This document shows positions 11,092 through 21,603 of a DNA stretch of 64,000 bases, piece after piece; the stretch's first letter is position 1, and each line of letters begins with the position of its first letter. The notes under the pieces are model-generated. The model was not told the DNA's origin. It worked only from the letters and a program-made list of their open reading frames with translations, and made no database searches. The DNA comes from Halobacillus sp. A1 (GTDB lineage: Bacteria > Bacillota > Bacilli > Bacillales > Halobacillaceae), in contig NZ_JAIZEN010000006.1 in the NCBI RefSeq assembly GCF_024189295.1, positions 62,001 to 126,000 of the forward strand, written 5' to 3'. Position numbers and translations under genes: made by a program.

Positions 11092-11928
11092 TTATCCAGC
11101 TGTATTCGTTTGAACTAAGAATAGAAAAGCTATTAGGGAGTGGGGAATATCTTCACGTTTTTTCCATTCGACTAAATATCCAGGCATGCGGTCAAATCGT
11201 TCAGCAGCTTCATAAGGAACAGCATCCCTTTTAATTACAGCCCATAAAAGTCCTTCTTCATCTTTCACTTCCAAATGGCCGATAACCCTATCTCCTTCTG
11301 CCGTCCATTGAGTTTTTTCTCCTTCAATATAACGGAATACACTCTTGCCAGTACCTTTTAATTTTTCATGGGAAGTATATGCTACATAGATGCCATCTGG
11401 ATGCTGTACATAACCGCGCCAAGTAAACCCGCCTTTTTTATCGATTTTATAAGAAGGATTTCCATCCTTATCATACATTTGATAAGTAGCCGGAATAAGA
11501 CTTCCTCCATTAAACAAGCTGATGAAAGGTCTGAAAATCTTTATATCGTACTTTTCTTTTGGTTTAATTTCGCTGTATACCTCTCCATTCATATCGTATA
11601 TGCTAGCATGAAAAGCATCTGCAGCTTTATGCCCGATATACATGCGCTGTGGTAAGGTGCGATAGGAATCAGCAGAAAGATCTTGAATGAATCCTTTGGA
11701 CTGAGATGCATCGCGATAATCCTTTAATCCGCGATTAAATACGGCTATGCCTGCCAGACCAAAAGCTATACTATATACGCTCGAAATAAGCATACTGCTG
11801 AATCCGGTAAAAAATATAGAAATCAAAAAAAACATCATAATCGCGATTAATATTCCGCCTGTAATAAGCTGTCTTACGCCATCGCGGCGGACTAGCTTCT
11901 GTGCATTGATCATAAACAACATTCCCAT
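11092..11928 (-). CDS. Unrecognised membrane-anchored protein
   Basis: A 278-aa protein I do not recognise. Two hydrophobic helices occupy about residues 20-65, followed by a soluble region of about 210 residues rich in short beta-type segments and aromatic residues (for example GFTWRGYVQHPDGIYVAYTS). The beta-rich tail and patterns such as YQMYDKDGNPSYKI could fit a tubby/LURP-one-like domain, but this is only an impression. Several in-frame ATGs (11928, 11922, 11913) follow a weak AGGA, so the start is uncertain. It is probably monocistronic: it has its own terminator, and the next gene downstream has its own promoter. Confidence 0.6.
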   Translation of the reverse strand: MGMLFMINAQKLVRRDGVRQLITGGILIAIMMFFLISIFFTGFSSMLISSVYSIAFGLAGIAVFNRGLKDYRDASQSKGFIQDLSADSYRTLPQRMYIGHKAADAFHASIYDMNGEVYSEIKPKEKYDIKIFRPFISLFNGGSLIPATYQMYDKDGNPSYKIDKKGGFTWRGYVQHPDGIYVAYTSHEKLKGTGKSVFRYIEGEKTQWTAEGDRVIGHLEVKDEEGLLWAVIKRDAVPYEAAERFDRMPGYLVEWKKREDIPHSLIAFLFLVQTNTAG

Positions 11929-12307
11929 TCCTAGAAAATTCAGTTAATAAAAGTATACATAAAAAATTCCATCCGCTCAATGGGCAAGTAGTTAAGATAA
12001 AGTATTGAAACTAAGTAAATAGCTGTTAAATTTTTTTGGCAAAAGCGAAAGCATATAAGTAGTTTCGTTTATCAATTATTGGTCAGTGCACTGACAGGAT
12101 GTTGACTGTTCCGTCACCATAATGAGTGGAAGGTGGTTTTAGGAATAGGGGGGCTTTTCAGACGCTGAGACCGCAATAAATATATTAAAGCCTGGTTTAG
12201 AATAAGGGGTATTTAATTTTTATAAATCTGTATATAAGTAAAGCTCAGAGCTATATAGCAGCTCTGAGCTTTACTTAAGTGAATTCACGGTTGAATCATT
12301 TACTTTA
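11929..12307. other. Intergenic region between glpD and the unknown membrane protein gene
   Basis: About 380 bp without a credible gene. It holds a perfect 14-bp palindrome, GTCAGTGCACTGAC (12082-12095), and an 11-bp stem AAGCTCAGAGC / GCTCTGAGCTT (12241-12251 and 12261-12271) downstream of glpD. That stem is probably the glpD terminator, although its T tract is poor. Nothing else is recognised. Confidence 0.6.
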
Positions 12308-13975
12308 TTAACTGATTTGCACAGGCTCCACAGCTTCTCTTAACAATTCGTCAAGTTCAGCCGTGTACTCGTTCTTCTGTTGATCTGTCCATTTCAATTC
12401 TTGAGCCATATAATCAATCACTGGCTGCTTGTGTTCGTGCACCCAGGCGATATTGAAAAACAGGGCAGCCGTTCTTCTTACGAAAAAGTCGACTGGCTTA
12501 TAGGCTCCCTCATATTCTAAAGCCATAGTTAACTGGGCAAATACTACCCGATCAATCAATGCTGCAGAAGCTTCAGCCTTTTTATCTTGGAACAGTTGAT
12601 AAAATTTATCGACATTTGCTCCATATAAGTCCACCATTTCTGCCGCTTTATCATGGGTTAACCCAAGGGATTCGCCGATTTTGATTCTTTCTTCCCTGAA
12701 CGTTTTGTATCCTTTGGATCCGTTGACTTCTCCCCCTGAAATAGCCATGTGCTTCGTCTCTGAATCAGAATAACGAATACCATACTCCTCTGCCAGCTGA
12801 TCTCTGACTATATCGACAGCGGTCTGAGACATTTTACGGTATCCCGTCAGTTTACCTCCAGCCATGGAAATCAATCCTGAATCTGAAACGAAGATCTCAT
12901 CTTTACGAGAAATTTCAGAAGGATCTTTTCCATCTTCGTGAATAAGCGGGCGCACACCAGCCCAGCTGGATTCAACATCTTCTGCCGTAACCTTCACAGA
13001 CGGGAACATCATGTGTATGGCATCCAATATATAGTCGCGGTCAACGTTTGTCATTTTAGGATGATCGATTTCTTCATCAAAAGGCGTATCTGTAGTTCCG
13101 ACATAAGTTTTTCCGTCTCTAGGGATTGCGAAAATCATTCGACCATCCGGCGTATCGAAGTAAATCGCTTGCTGTAAAGGGAAATCGGATTGGTCAAAGA
13201 CAAGGTGGACACCTTTCGTCAGCTGCAGCGTTTTACCTTTTTTGGATCCATCAATTTCTCGTAGCTCGTCGACCCATGGTCCACCCGCATTTACTACACG
13301 TTTAGCATTAACTTGGTATGTTTCTCCGCTAATGGAATCCTCGACGATTGCTCCCTCAATTTTTCCAGAGTCACTATAGAGAAAATCCACTACTTTTGCA
13401 TAGTTAAGCGATGTGGCTCCATGTTCTACAGCTTTTTTCATTACTTCTAACGTCAGACGTGCATCGTCCGTTTTATATTCTACATAGAACCCTGCTCCTT
13501 TAAGGCCTTCTTTTCTTACTAAAGGTTCGCGTTCTAACGTTTCTTTGGAATCGAACATCGTTCGGCGCTCGCTCTTCTTTACGCCTGCAAGATAGTCATA
13601 TACACGAAGACCAAGGCTCGTACTGAAAGGACCGAAGTTTCCGCCTTCATGGAACGGAAGCATCATCCATTCAGGTGTAGTGACATGAGGACCATTCTCA
13701 TAAACGATCTCACGTTCTTTTCCTACTTCAGCTACCATTTTAACTTCAAATTGTTTTAAATATCTTAAACCACCGTGAACAAGCTTAGTAGATCGGCTGG
13801 AAGTTCCGGCCGCGTAGTCCTGCATCTCCACTACCGCTGTCTTCATTCCACGGCTGGCTGCATCAAGAGCTATACCTGAACCCGTTATTCCACCGCCAAT
13901 CACAAGGACGTCCCAATCTTCTTGATTAAGCTTGTTAAATTGTTCTTGTCGCTGATAATTAGAAAAATTCTTCAT
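12308..13975 (-). CDS. glpD: Aerobic glycerol-3-phosphate dehydrogenase
   Basis: FAD-dependent, membrane-associated enzyme that oxidises glycerol-3-phosphate to dihydroxyacetone phosphate and passes electrons to menaquinone. The N-terminal dinucleotide motif VLVIGGGITGSG, the SSRSTKLVHGGLRYL family signature and SWAGVRPLI are clear. At 555 aa it is full length. Last gene of the glpPFKD group; a leader terminator lies between glpK and glpD, so it can be controlled separately by GlpP antitermination. Confidence 0.97.
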   Translation of the reverse strand: MKNFSNYQRQEQFNKLNQEDWDVLVIGGGITGSGIALDAASRGMKTAVVEMQDYAAGTSSRSTKLVHGGLRYLKQFEVKMVAEVGKEREIVYENGPHVTTPEWMMLPFHEGGNFGPFSTSLGLRVYDYLAGVKKSERRTMFDSKETLEREPLVRKEGLKGAGFYVEYKTDDARLTLEVMKKAVEHGATSLNYAKVVDFLYSDSGKIEGAIVEDSISGETYQVNAKRVVNAGGPWVDELREIDGSKKGKTLQLTKGVHLVFDQSDFPLQQAIYFDTPDGRMIFAIPRDGKTYVGTTDTPFDEEIDHPKMTNVDRDYILDAIHMMFPSVKVTAEDVESSWAGVRPLIHEDGKDPSEISRKDEIFVSDSGLISMAGGKLTGYRKMSQTAVDIVRDQLAEEYGIRYSDSETKHMAISGGEVNGSKGYKTFREERIKIGESLGLTHDKAAEMVDLYGANVDKFYQLFQDKKAEASAALIDRVVFAQLTMALEYEGAYKPVDFFVRRTAALFFNIAWVHEHKQPVIDYMAQELKWTDQQKNEYTAELDELLREAVEPVQIS

Positions 13976-14082
13976 GATGATACCTCTCCTTTTATATAGT
14001 CGGAATGATTTTGATCGTCTGATAACCTTTATTCCCTATTCGGGGCAGGATTATGTGTAGGAATGAGCATTGAAATAAAAAA

Positions 14083-14133
14083 AGAGACCACGAACAACTT
14101 TAGCAACGTTTGTTACAAAGTGTCGTGGTCTCT
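14083..14133 (-). terminator. Leader terminator of glpD, probable GlpP antitermination target
   Basis: Perfect 11-bp stem AGAGACCACGA / TCGTGGTCTCT (14083-14093 and 14123-14133), followed on the minus strand by a T-rich run. It sits about 110 bp upstream of the glpD start and downstream of glpK. In B. subtilis, GlpP with glycerol-3-phosphate prevents termination at such a leader hairpin; that role here is inferred from position and the linked glpP. Confidence 0.8.
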
Positions 14134-14200
14134 CCAAATCTCCGACCAGAATCTATTAACTTAGTTTAATCTTATCAAAGGCAGCGAAAAAAATCCACTC

Positions 14201-15712
<1,512 letters not shown>

Positions 15713-16528
15713 CTATGCTGTTCGTTGTTTCCCTTGCTGAGCTTTCTTCAGTTCCACCTTTAAAGATGTCCCCAAAATTAGGACTAAGACTACTGACATT
15801 ACCCAAAACCATATATTCGGAGTGGCTTCAAAGATAGCTTGATAAAACAACCCTCCATAGACACCGCCTATAACAGGACCTAATACAGGCACCCAGGAAT
15901 AACCCCAATTCGAATGGCCTTTTCCTGGAATCGGCAGCAAGGCATGCGCAATTCTCGGCCCTAAATCACGAGCTGGATTAATTGCATAACCTGTAGTCGA
16001 TCCTAGTGACATACCGATTGCTACTATGAGCAGACCGACAATGATAGGGTTCAGTCCATCTGTAAACTCTGTTGCACCTATGAACAGTATTCCCATAACT
16101 AATACAAATGTTCCGATAATTTCACTTACTAAGTTGGAAACAGGACTATCGATCGCTGGATCCGTAGCAAAAATAGACAGCTTTGCCATATCGTCTTCCG
16201 TTCCTGCCCAGTGGGGGAGGTAATGAAAGAAGACTATCACCGCTCCAATAAACGCACCGATGAGCTGAGCTAAAATATACATCGGCACTTTTGCCCATGC
16301 AAAGTCTCCGACAGTAGCTAACCCGAGAGTCACTGCGGGATTAATGTGCGCCCCCGTAACATCTCCTACAGCGTATACCCCCATAGCTACACCCAGTCCC
16401 CAGGCTATTGTAATGAGTACCCAGTTCCCTTCTGCTTTCGTGGCGTTTAAGTTGGCTCCGGCTATTACACCTCCACCTAAAATAATGAGGATCATAGTCC
16501 CGATCAGTTCTCCCATGAACTCTGTCAT
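15713..16528 (-). CDS. glpF: Glycerol uptake facilitator
   Basis: Aquaglyceroporin of the MIP family with six membrane helices and two half-helices. Both NPA boxes are present: HINPAVTLG near residue 63 and AINPARDLG near residue 184; the Arg-Asp after the second box is typical of glycerol channels. At 271 aa it is complete. It stands between glpP and glpK and is preceded by a terminator-like leader. Confidence 0.96.
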   Translation of the reverse strand: MTEFMGELIGTMILIILGGGVIAGANLNATKAEGNWVLITIAWGLGVAMGVYAVGDVTGAHINPAVTLGLATVGDFAWAKVPMYILAQLIGAFIGAVIVFFHYLPHWAGTEDDMAKLSIFATDPAIDSPVSNLVSEIIGTFVLVMGILFIGATEFTDGLNPIIVGLLIVAIGMSLGSTTGYAINPARDLGPRIAHALLPIPGKGHSNWGYSWVPVLGPVIGGVYGGLFYQAIFEATPNIWFWVMSVVLVLILGTSLKVELKKAQQGKQRTA

Positions 16529-16572
16529 TCAGGACAACTCCTTTCAATAATTAAACCCCTCAAATAAAAAAA

Positions 16573-16613
16573 CACACAATAAGAAATAGCGGGCAGCTAC
16601 TTATATTTGTGTG
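16573..16613 (-). terminator. Leader terminator of glpF-glpK, probable GlpP target
   Basis: On the minus strand CACACAAATATAAG and CTTATTGTGTG form an interrupted stem followed by TTTTTTT, between the glpP stop and the glpF start. Its sequence is not identical to the glpD leader hairpin. GlpP-dependent antitermination is the likely function. Confidence 0.65.
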
Positions 16614-16660
16614 GATCAGCCAGCTTATATCACGATTTCACTATGTACATAATCCTTCAG

Positions 16661-17206
16661 CTAAAAGTTCCAAAGCTCTGAACGTGAAGTAGATACTGCC
16701 GAAGCACCTGACTCGATTGCGGAATTGACCTCATCTTCCGTACGAATCAATCCCCCGGCAATCACCGATGCTCCAATCTGATCCTTTACCTCTTTAATCA
16801 TTCCCGGAACGATACCTGGTAAAACCTCGACATAATCAGGCTTCACTTTTTTTATAATGGCAACGTTATGTTCTACTGCCTGACTGTCGATTAAAAATAA
16901 TCGCTGAATAGAAATCATTTTATATTTTTTTGCTTGTTGAATGACATGCGATCTCGTGGATATCACACCGTCCGGCTTAACGACTCGACCTAAAAATTCC
17001 ATACCATAGTCATCAGCCTTCAGGCCCTGAATGAGATCGACATGGATCAGCACTTTTTTGCCGGCCTTTTGCGCCGCCCGCACCACTTTGTGCAGGTTTC
17101 CTAATCTGCTTTCTAAAATAATAATGTATTCTGTTGTTGTTTCAAGAAGCTTCTCAAAATCCTTCATGTTTTTTACAGCTGGTAAGACTTTTTGTTGAAT
17201 GCCCAT
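16661..17206 (-). CDS. glpP: Glycerol-3-phosphate-responsive antiterminator
   Basis: RNA-binding regulator that, with glycerol-3-phosphate, lets polymerase read through leader terminators of glp genes. The 181-aa TIM-barrel-like protein shows HVDLIQGL near residue 56, the PDGVISTR segment and the C-terminal VIAGGLIRTEDEVNSAIESGA phosphate-binding-like region. Its ATG overlaps the stop of the upstream acyltransferase gene as TAATG, so it is translated as part of the hprK-lgt-ppaX-yvoF gene string. In B. subtilis glpP lies elsewhere. Confidence 0.95.
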   Translation of the reverse strand: MGIQQKVLPAVKNMKDFEKLLETTTEYIIILESRLGNLHKVVRAAQKAGKKVLIHVDLIQGLKADDYGMEFLGRVVKPDGVISTRSHVIQQAKKYKMISIQRLFLIDSQAVEHNVAIIKKVKPDYVEVLPGIVPGMIKEVKDQIGASVIAGGLIRTEDEVNSAIESGASAVSTSRSELWNF

Positions 17207-17727
17207 TATCCAGTCACCTCACTCCTCTTTCGGTCTTCCATTTGTGCCTTGGTGTAGATGATTTTCATAGGATTGCCTCCTACAAAAGTTCCTTCAGGGA
17301 CATCTTTATGAACGAGGGTACCCGCAGATACAATGGCACCGTCACCGATCTTTATTCCTGGAAGAATAGTCGTATTTGCTCCGATCATAACTGCATCTCC
17401 GATCTCTACATCTCCCAGACGGTACTCCTGTATCAAATATTCGTGAGCTAAAATCGTTGTATTATAACCAATGATCGTATTACGTCCCACTTTAATTCTT
17501 TCTGGAAACATGATGTCAGGCATCACCATCAAGGCAAAAGCAGTCTTCTCCCCGACTTCCATTTTTAAAAAACGACGGTACAGTCCATTCTTAAAACTCA
17601 AAGATGGAGTGTACCTCGCGATTTGAATGACTAAAAAATTTTTGACCACTTTTAAGAAAGGAACCGTTTGATAAATATGCCACAGTGAATTGGCTCCTTG
17701 AACAGGATATCTTTTCGTGCGACGCAT
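17206..17727 (-). CDS. Left-handed beta-helix acyltransferase (YvoF-like)
   Basis: A 173-aa hexapeptide-repeat acetyltransferase-like protein. Isoleucine-patch repeats run from about residue 75 to 150 (IKVGRNTIIGYNTTI, VEIGDAVMIGANTTI, IKIGDGAIVSAGTLV). Such proteins transfer acyl groups from acyl-CoA to sugars or similar acceptors; the acceptor is not known here. It sits 3 bp downstream of ppaX, as yvoF does in B. subtilis, and overlaps glpP. Confidence 0.85.
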   Translation of the reverse strand: MRRTKRYPVQGANSLWHIYQTVPFLKVVKNFLVIQIARYTPSLSFKNGLYRRFLKMEVGEKTAFALMVMPDIMFPERIKVGRNTIIGYNTTILAHEYLIQEYRLGDVEIGDAVMIGANTTILPGIKIGDGAIVSAGTLVHKDVPEGTFVGGNPMKIIYTKAQMEDRKRSEVTG

Positions 17728-17730
17728 GAT

Positions 17731-18369
17731 TTATCCTCCCAAAATTTCGATCAGATCATCCATTTTATGAAGCATGAAATCTGGGTTCAAGTCATCCAGC
17801 ACTTGGCGCCCTTTTACTGACCATACAACACCAGCAGTTTTCGTGCCAGCATTTTTCCCAGCCTCAATGTCATGGGTATTATCACCGACCATAAGAGATT
17901 GTGCCGCAGTTCCATTCAAAGCTTCAAGCGCTTTAATGACAGGCTCAGGGTGTGGTTTAGCATGGTGTACGTCATCTAGTGTAACCACTGTTTCAAATAC
18001 ACCTTCCAACCCTGTCAGCGCCAGTCCCATTTCTACAGTATGGCGCATTTTTGTCGTGACAATACCTAAGCGATAACCCTGACCCTTTAACGTTTTGACG
18101 GTATCAACTACACCTTCATAAGCCGTGACATATTCATCATGGTTTTTAGTATTATGCTCGCGGTACGTTTCAACCATTTCATCTACTCGAATCGGATTTA
18201 CTTTACTCAGGCTTTCCCTAAGCGGAGGTCCGATAAATTCCAATATCTCTTCACGCGAATAAGGCCTTTCAGCATATTGGCCGAGCGTATGGGTGAAGGA
18301 AGCAATGATCAATTCATTGGTGTCGATTAACGTGCCGTCTAAATCAAAAAGAATTGTATTAATACTCAT
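17731..18369 (-). CDS. ppaX: Pyrophosphatase PpaX
   Basis: HAD-superfamily enzyme that hydrolyses pyrophosphate formed when HprK dephosphorylates seryl-phosphorylated HPr. HAD motifs are present: DLDGTLIDT at the N-terminus, VTTKMR near residue 105, KPHPEPV and VGDNTHDIEAGKNAG near the C-terminus. Length 212 aa. The assignment over other HAD phosphatases rests on its place in the hprK-lgt-yvoD-ppaX order. Its start overlaps the end of yvoD by 11 nt. Confidence 0.9.
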   Translation of the reverse strand: MSINTILFDLDGTLIDTNELIIASFTHTLGQYAERPYSREEILEFIGPPLRESLSKVNPIRVDEMVETYREHNTKNHDEYVTAYEGVVDTVKTLKGQGYRLGIVTTKMRHTVEMGLALTGLEGVFETVVTLDDVHHAKPHPEPVIKALEALNGTAAQSLMVGDNTHDIEAGKNAGTKTAGVVWSVKGRQVLDDLNPDFMLHKMDDLIEILGG

Positions 18370-19303
18370 GTGTCAAACTTCTCCTCTTCTCACGCTGTAA
18401 TTTATTCCAGACAAATCCTACGGCTGCAGTTAATAATATGGCTGTCGTCAGACGAATGATTAGAAGCGGCCAGATTGGTATGCCTAAAGGAATGAAGATG
18501 AGCGTATCTTCAACTACGGCGTGACAGGATACGAGAAAGATCATTGCTAAAAACATATCTTTTTTAGAAACACCGTCTTCCTCTACTGCTTGTATCATCA
18601 ATCCAGCTCCATAAGCCAGTCCAATCGTCAGACCGGCTGCTAGTGTCATAGACGTATTACGTTCCATTCCGAGAAATTTAGTAGCTGGAGCAAGCCAATC
18701 GGAAAATCGTTCAAGCCAGCCTTTTTCTCTTAAATACTGCATGACAATCATCAATGGTATGACGATCAACGCCAACTGAACGATCCCCATGGCGGCCGTT
18801 TGCAACCCTTGTAAAATGATCTCTGCCCACCCTTCTGGTGCAGATCGTTGCTCTGGAGCAAATCCGTATTGGGCTTGTTCCTGCCCGCCGCTCCACATTA
18901 AGTTGATGACGATCGCAGAGAAGAGGGCTAACCCGACACGGACTCCGATGACGAGCCACCAGCTTACGCCTACTTTCTTCGCCACAGTGGATTCAATAAT
19001 CAAGTTATGGCAGAACGATAACATAACCGCAAGAATAAATACCTCTTTCACAGTAAACTCAAATGAAATGATCGCAGCAATACCTGCATACAAATTCAGA
19101 AAATTACCGAGAACAAGAGGCACTGCAGCTTCACCTGAAAGACCAAGCAGGCTCATCAAAGGAGCAAGCTGATCCATTACCCAAGGAAGTACTGGGGTGT
19201 ACTGAAGAATGGTGACGATCAACGTGACAGGAAATATAACTTTTCCTAATGTCCAAGTCAGCTTCATCCCTTTTTTTAGTCCTTCTAGTAAAATAGCGGA
19301 CAT
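18359..19303 (-). CDS. Nucleoside-recognition-domain membrane protein (YvoD-like)
   Basis: A 314-aa integral membrane protein with about eight hydrophobic segments and two related halves, each carrying a Gate-type nucleoside-recognition pattern (FLNLYAGIAAIISFEFT; LAAGLTIGLAYGAGLMIQ). The transported substrate is unknown. It lies between lgt and ppaX, matching B. subtilis yvoD, 16 bp from lgt. Confidence 0.85.
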   Translation of the reverse strand: MSAILLEGLKKGMKLTWTLGKVIFPVTLIVTILQYTPVLPWVMDQLAPLMSLLGLSGEAAVPLVLGNFLNLYAGIAAIISFEFTVKEVFILAVMLSFCHNLIIESTVAKKVGVSWWLVIGVRVGLALFSAIVINLMWSGGQEQAQYGFAPEQRSAPEGWAEIILQGLQTAAMGIVQLALIVIPLMIVMQYLREKGWLERFSDWLAPATKFLGMERNTSMTLAAGLTIGLAYGAGLMIQAVEEDGVSKKDMFLAMIFLVSCHAVVEDTLIFIPLGIPIWPLLIIRLTTAILLTAAVGFVWNKLQREKRRSLTHEY

Positions 19304-19319
19304 TCTTCACCCCTCCTTG

Positions 19320-20156
19320 TTATTTTTTCACTTTTTTACCGTTATAATACTTATCCGCCAGTCCCATTTTTCTACGATAAACCGCGATGATAAGCGAAAC
19401 GATAATCATCACGATCGAAATGAACTGCGCAGTACGTATTTCACTGAACAGATAGAGGCTGTCAGTCCGCAGTCCTTCCACATAAAAACGTCCAATGGAA
19501 TACCAAATAATGTAGCTTAAGAATACTTCTCCACGTCGAGGGTTGAATTTATGCCGCAAAACGAGAAGCAGAATGAATCCTGCTATGTTCCATAAAGATT
19601 CATATAGGAACGTTGGATGATACATCGTACCATCAATACACATCTGCTGATTAATAAAATTCGGCAAATATTGCATGTAATTATTATAAAAAGATTCCGA
19701 AACAGGGCCGCCATGGGCTTCCTGGTTCATGAAATTTCCCCACCGTCCGATGGCCTGTCCTAGAATTAGACTGGGAGCTGCGATATCAGCCAACATCCAG
19801 AAGGATAAACCTTTGACTTTTGTATAGACATAAGCCGTCAGAAATGAACCGATCAGTGCACCATGGATAGCGATGCCGCCTTCCCATATCGCAAACACCT
19901 TCCACCATGGCTCACCTATATATCGATCAAACTCAAAAATGACATAATAAAGTCTCGCGCATAATATCGCAATTGGAATTGCATATACGACGATGTCCAT
20001 CATATAATCTTTCTTCAAACCTAGTCGTTCCGTTTCTCTTGTTGCTATTAGCAAACCTAAAAATGCGCCAGTTGCTATAATAACTCCATACCAATAGATA
20101 GATAGGGGACCTAATTGTATTAATACTCGATCAAGTGATTCTGCTGAACATGACAC
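19320..20156 (-). CDS. lgt: Prolipoprotein diacylglyceryl transferase
   Basis: Membrane enzyme that transfers diacylglycerol from phosphatidylglycerol to the lipobox cysteine of prolipoproteins. The Lgt signature [14 protein letters not shown] is at about residues 137-150, with the conserved His in GGIAIHGA near residue 98. Seven membrane helices are predicted by eye. At 278 aa it is full length. It follows hprK by 14 bp. Lipoproteins in this window that would need it are the cytochrome c551 and the ABC binding protein. Confidence 0.97.
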   Translation of the reverse strand: MSCSAESLDRVLIQLGPLSIYWYGVIIATGAFLGLLIATRETERLGLKKDYMMDIVVYAIPIAILCARLYYVIFEFDRYIGEPWWKVFAIWEGGIAIHGALIGSFLTAYVYTKVKGLSFWMLADIAAPSLILGQAIGRWGNFMNQEAHGGPVSESFYNNYMQYLPNFINQQMCIDGTMYHPTFLYESLWNIAGFILLLVLRHKFNPRRGEVFLSYIIWYSIGRFYVEGLRTDSLYLFSEIRTAQFISIVMIIVSLIIAVYRRKMGLADKYYNGKKVKK

Positions 20157-20170
20157 GATCTATTCTCTCC

Positions 20171-21112
20171 TTACTCTTCCGGTGATTGTTCTTGGTCTTC
20201 ATCGATGACCTTTGTCAAACGCTCAGAAAATTCTTCAGCCGCGTTGACACCCATACGCTTTAACCGGAAGTTCATGGCAGCTACTTCAATGATAACGGCC
20301 AAGTTACGTCCCGGTCGTACAGGGATTGTAGCTTTAGGTATTTCGGCATCCATAATCTTCATCGTCTCTTCTTCAAGACCCAGTCGATCATACTGTTTAT
20401 TCTTATCCCAGATTTCCAGATTGATGACGAGAGTTATGCGCTTGAAACTGCGCACAGCTCCCGCACCAAATAAAGTCATGACATTGATGATGCCCAGACC
20501 ACGAATCTCTAGTAAATGTTCGATTAACGGCGGACTATTTCCGATTAACGTATCGTAGTCCTCCTGTCGAATTTCCACACTATCATCGGCTACGAGACGA
20601 TGTCCTCTTTTAACAAGCTCAAGGGCTGTCTCACTTTTACCTACACCACTCTGCCCAGTAATTAGAACTCCAATACCATAGATATCAACAAGTACTCCAT
20701 GAATAGCGGTGAACGGGGCGAACTTAGTCTCCAGGAAGTTAGTCAGCCGGCTGATCACACGAGTCGTCTTATGCGGTGAACGCATTAAAGGGACGCCTGC
20801 TTCTTTTGCAGCTACAGCCAGTTCTTCAGGAATATCCATGCCTCTAGTGATTACGATTCCCGGCGTGATATCCGTGCATAACTGTTCAGCTCTATGCTTT
20901 CTCTGTTCATGAGTCAATTCATTAAAATAGGAAAGTTCCGTTTTACCTAGGAGCTGCAAACGATCTTTTGGATAAAATTTAAAATATCCTGTCATTTCAA
21001 CCCCAGGGCGTGAAATATCACTCATATGTATCTCACGGTGAACGCCGTCCTCACCTGCAACTAATTCAAGCTCAAAACGATCTAACAAATGCTCCGTTCT
21101 AACTTTACTCAT
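20171..21112 (-). CDS. hprK: HPr kinase/phosphorylase
   Basis: Bifunctional enzyme that phosphorylates or dephosphorylates Ser46 of HPr and so sets carbon catabolite repression. The Walker A GQSGVGKS is at residues 153-160, and the HprK signature [10 protein letters not shown] follows about 50 residues later. At 313 aa it is full length. It heads the string hprK-lgt-yvoD-ppaX-yvoF-glpP; ppaX removes the pyrophosphate generated by the phosphorylase reaction. Confidence 0.97.
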   Translation of the reverse strand: MSKVRTEHLLDRFELELVAGEDGVHREIHMSDISRPGVEMTGYFKFYPKDRLQLLGKTELSYFNELTHEQRKHRAEQLCTDITPGIVITRGMDIPEELAVAAKEAGVPLMRSPHKTTRVISRLTNFLETKFAPFTAIHGVLVDIYGIGVLITGQSGVGKSETALELVKRGHRLVADDSVEIRQEDYDTLIGNSPPLIEHLLEIRGLGIINVMTLFGAGAVRSFKRITLVINLEIWDKNKQYDRLGLEEETMKIMDAEIPKATIPVRPGRNLAVIIEVAAMNFRLKRMGVNAAEEFSERLTKVIDEDQEQSPEE

Positions 21113-21178
21113 GGTAGACCTCCTATATTTCGTATCTTCACTGTCCCTTATTGTAGCATGTTTTGAAAAATCTTGGAC

Positions 21179-21215
21179 ACAAAAAATCCTATAGGCATAA
21201 GAATGCCTATAGGAT
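21179..21215 (-). terminator. Terminator between yvlD and hprK
   Basis: Perfect 13-bp stem ATCCTATAGGCAT / ATGCCTATAGGAT (21186-21198 and 21203-21215) with a 4-nt loop, followed by a T run on the minus strand. It ends the yvlB-yvlD unit, so hprK has its own promoter in the roughly 65 bp that remain. Confidence 0.9.
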
Positions 21216-21230
21216 CGATATAAATATCTA

Positions 21231-21575
21231 TTAATCTTTAATAAAACTATTCAGCACCAGGTTGAGTAACGAAATGACAAGAGCAGCAATAATCGTCATT
21301 CCAAATCCAGCAATTTCAAATGTACTGCCTAATAAGGCGTCAGTCATAGCCAGCGTAATGGCGTTGACGATCAATAAAAACAACCCTAAAGTCAGGACCG
21401 TAATCGGCAAAGTCAAAATTACAAGAATCGGACGTACAATCGCGTTCAATATAGATAGTATCAATGCTGCGATCAGCGCACCAATGAATCCGTCAATCTC
21501 TACCGAACTGAATACAAAGCTGACGATAATGATGGCAATCGCGTTAACTATTATGTGTAATAACCAGTTTTTCAC
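21231..21575 (-). CDS. yvlD: Phage holin family 4 / YvlD-like membrane protein
   Basis: A 114-aa protein with four hydrophobic helices (about residues 5-25, 28-50, 55-75 and 88-110). It has the length and pattern of the YvlD family, annotated as superfamily IV holin-like, which in Bacillus is part of an envelope-stress operon and not a prophage. It follows yvlB by 28 bp, as in the yvlABCD operon. Confidence 0.85.
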   Translation of the reverse strand: MKNWLLHIIVNAIAIIIVSFVFSSVEIDGFIGALIAALILSILNAIVRPILVILTLPITVLTLGLFLLIVNAITLAMTDALLGSTFEIAGFGMTIIAALVISLLNLVLNSFIKD

Positions 21576-21603
21576 AAAAATCCCTCTCTTCTACCTTACA
21601 AAA

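Noticed and set aside
21231-21575. Holin-family protein as a sign of prophage
   Set aside because: The YvlD family is a housekeeping envelope-stress protein in Bacillus and lies with yvlB; no other phage genes are nearby.
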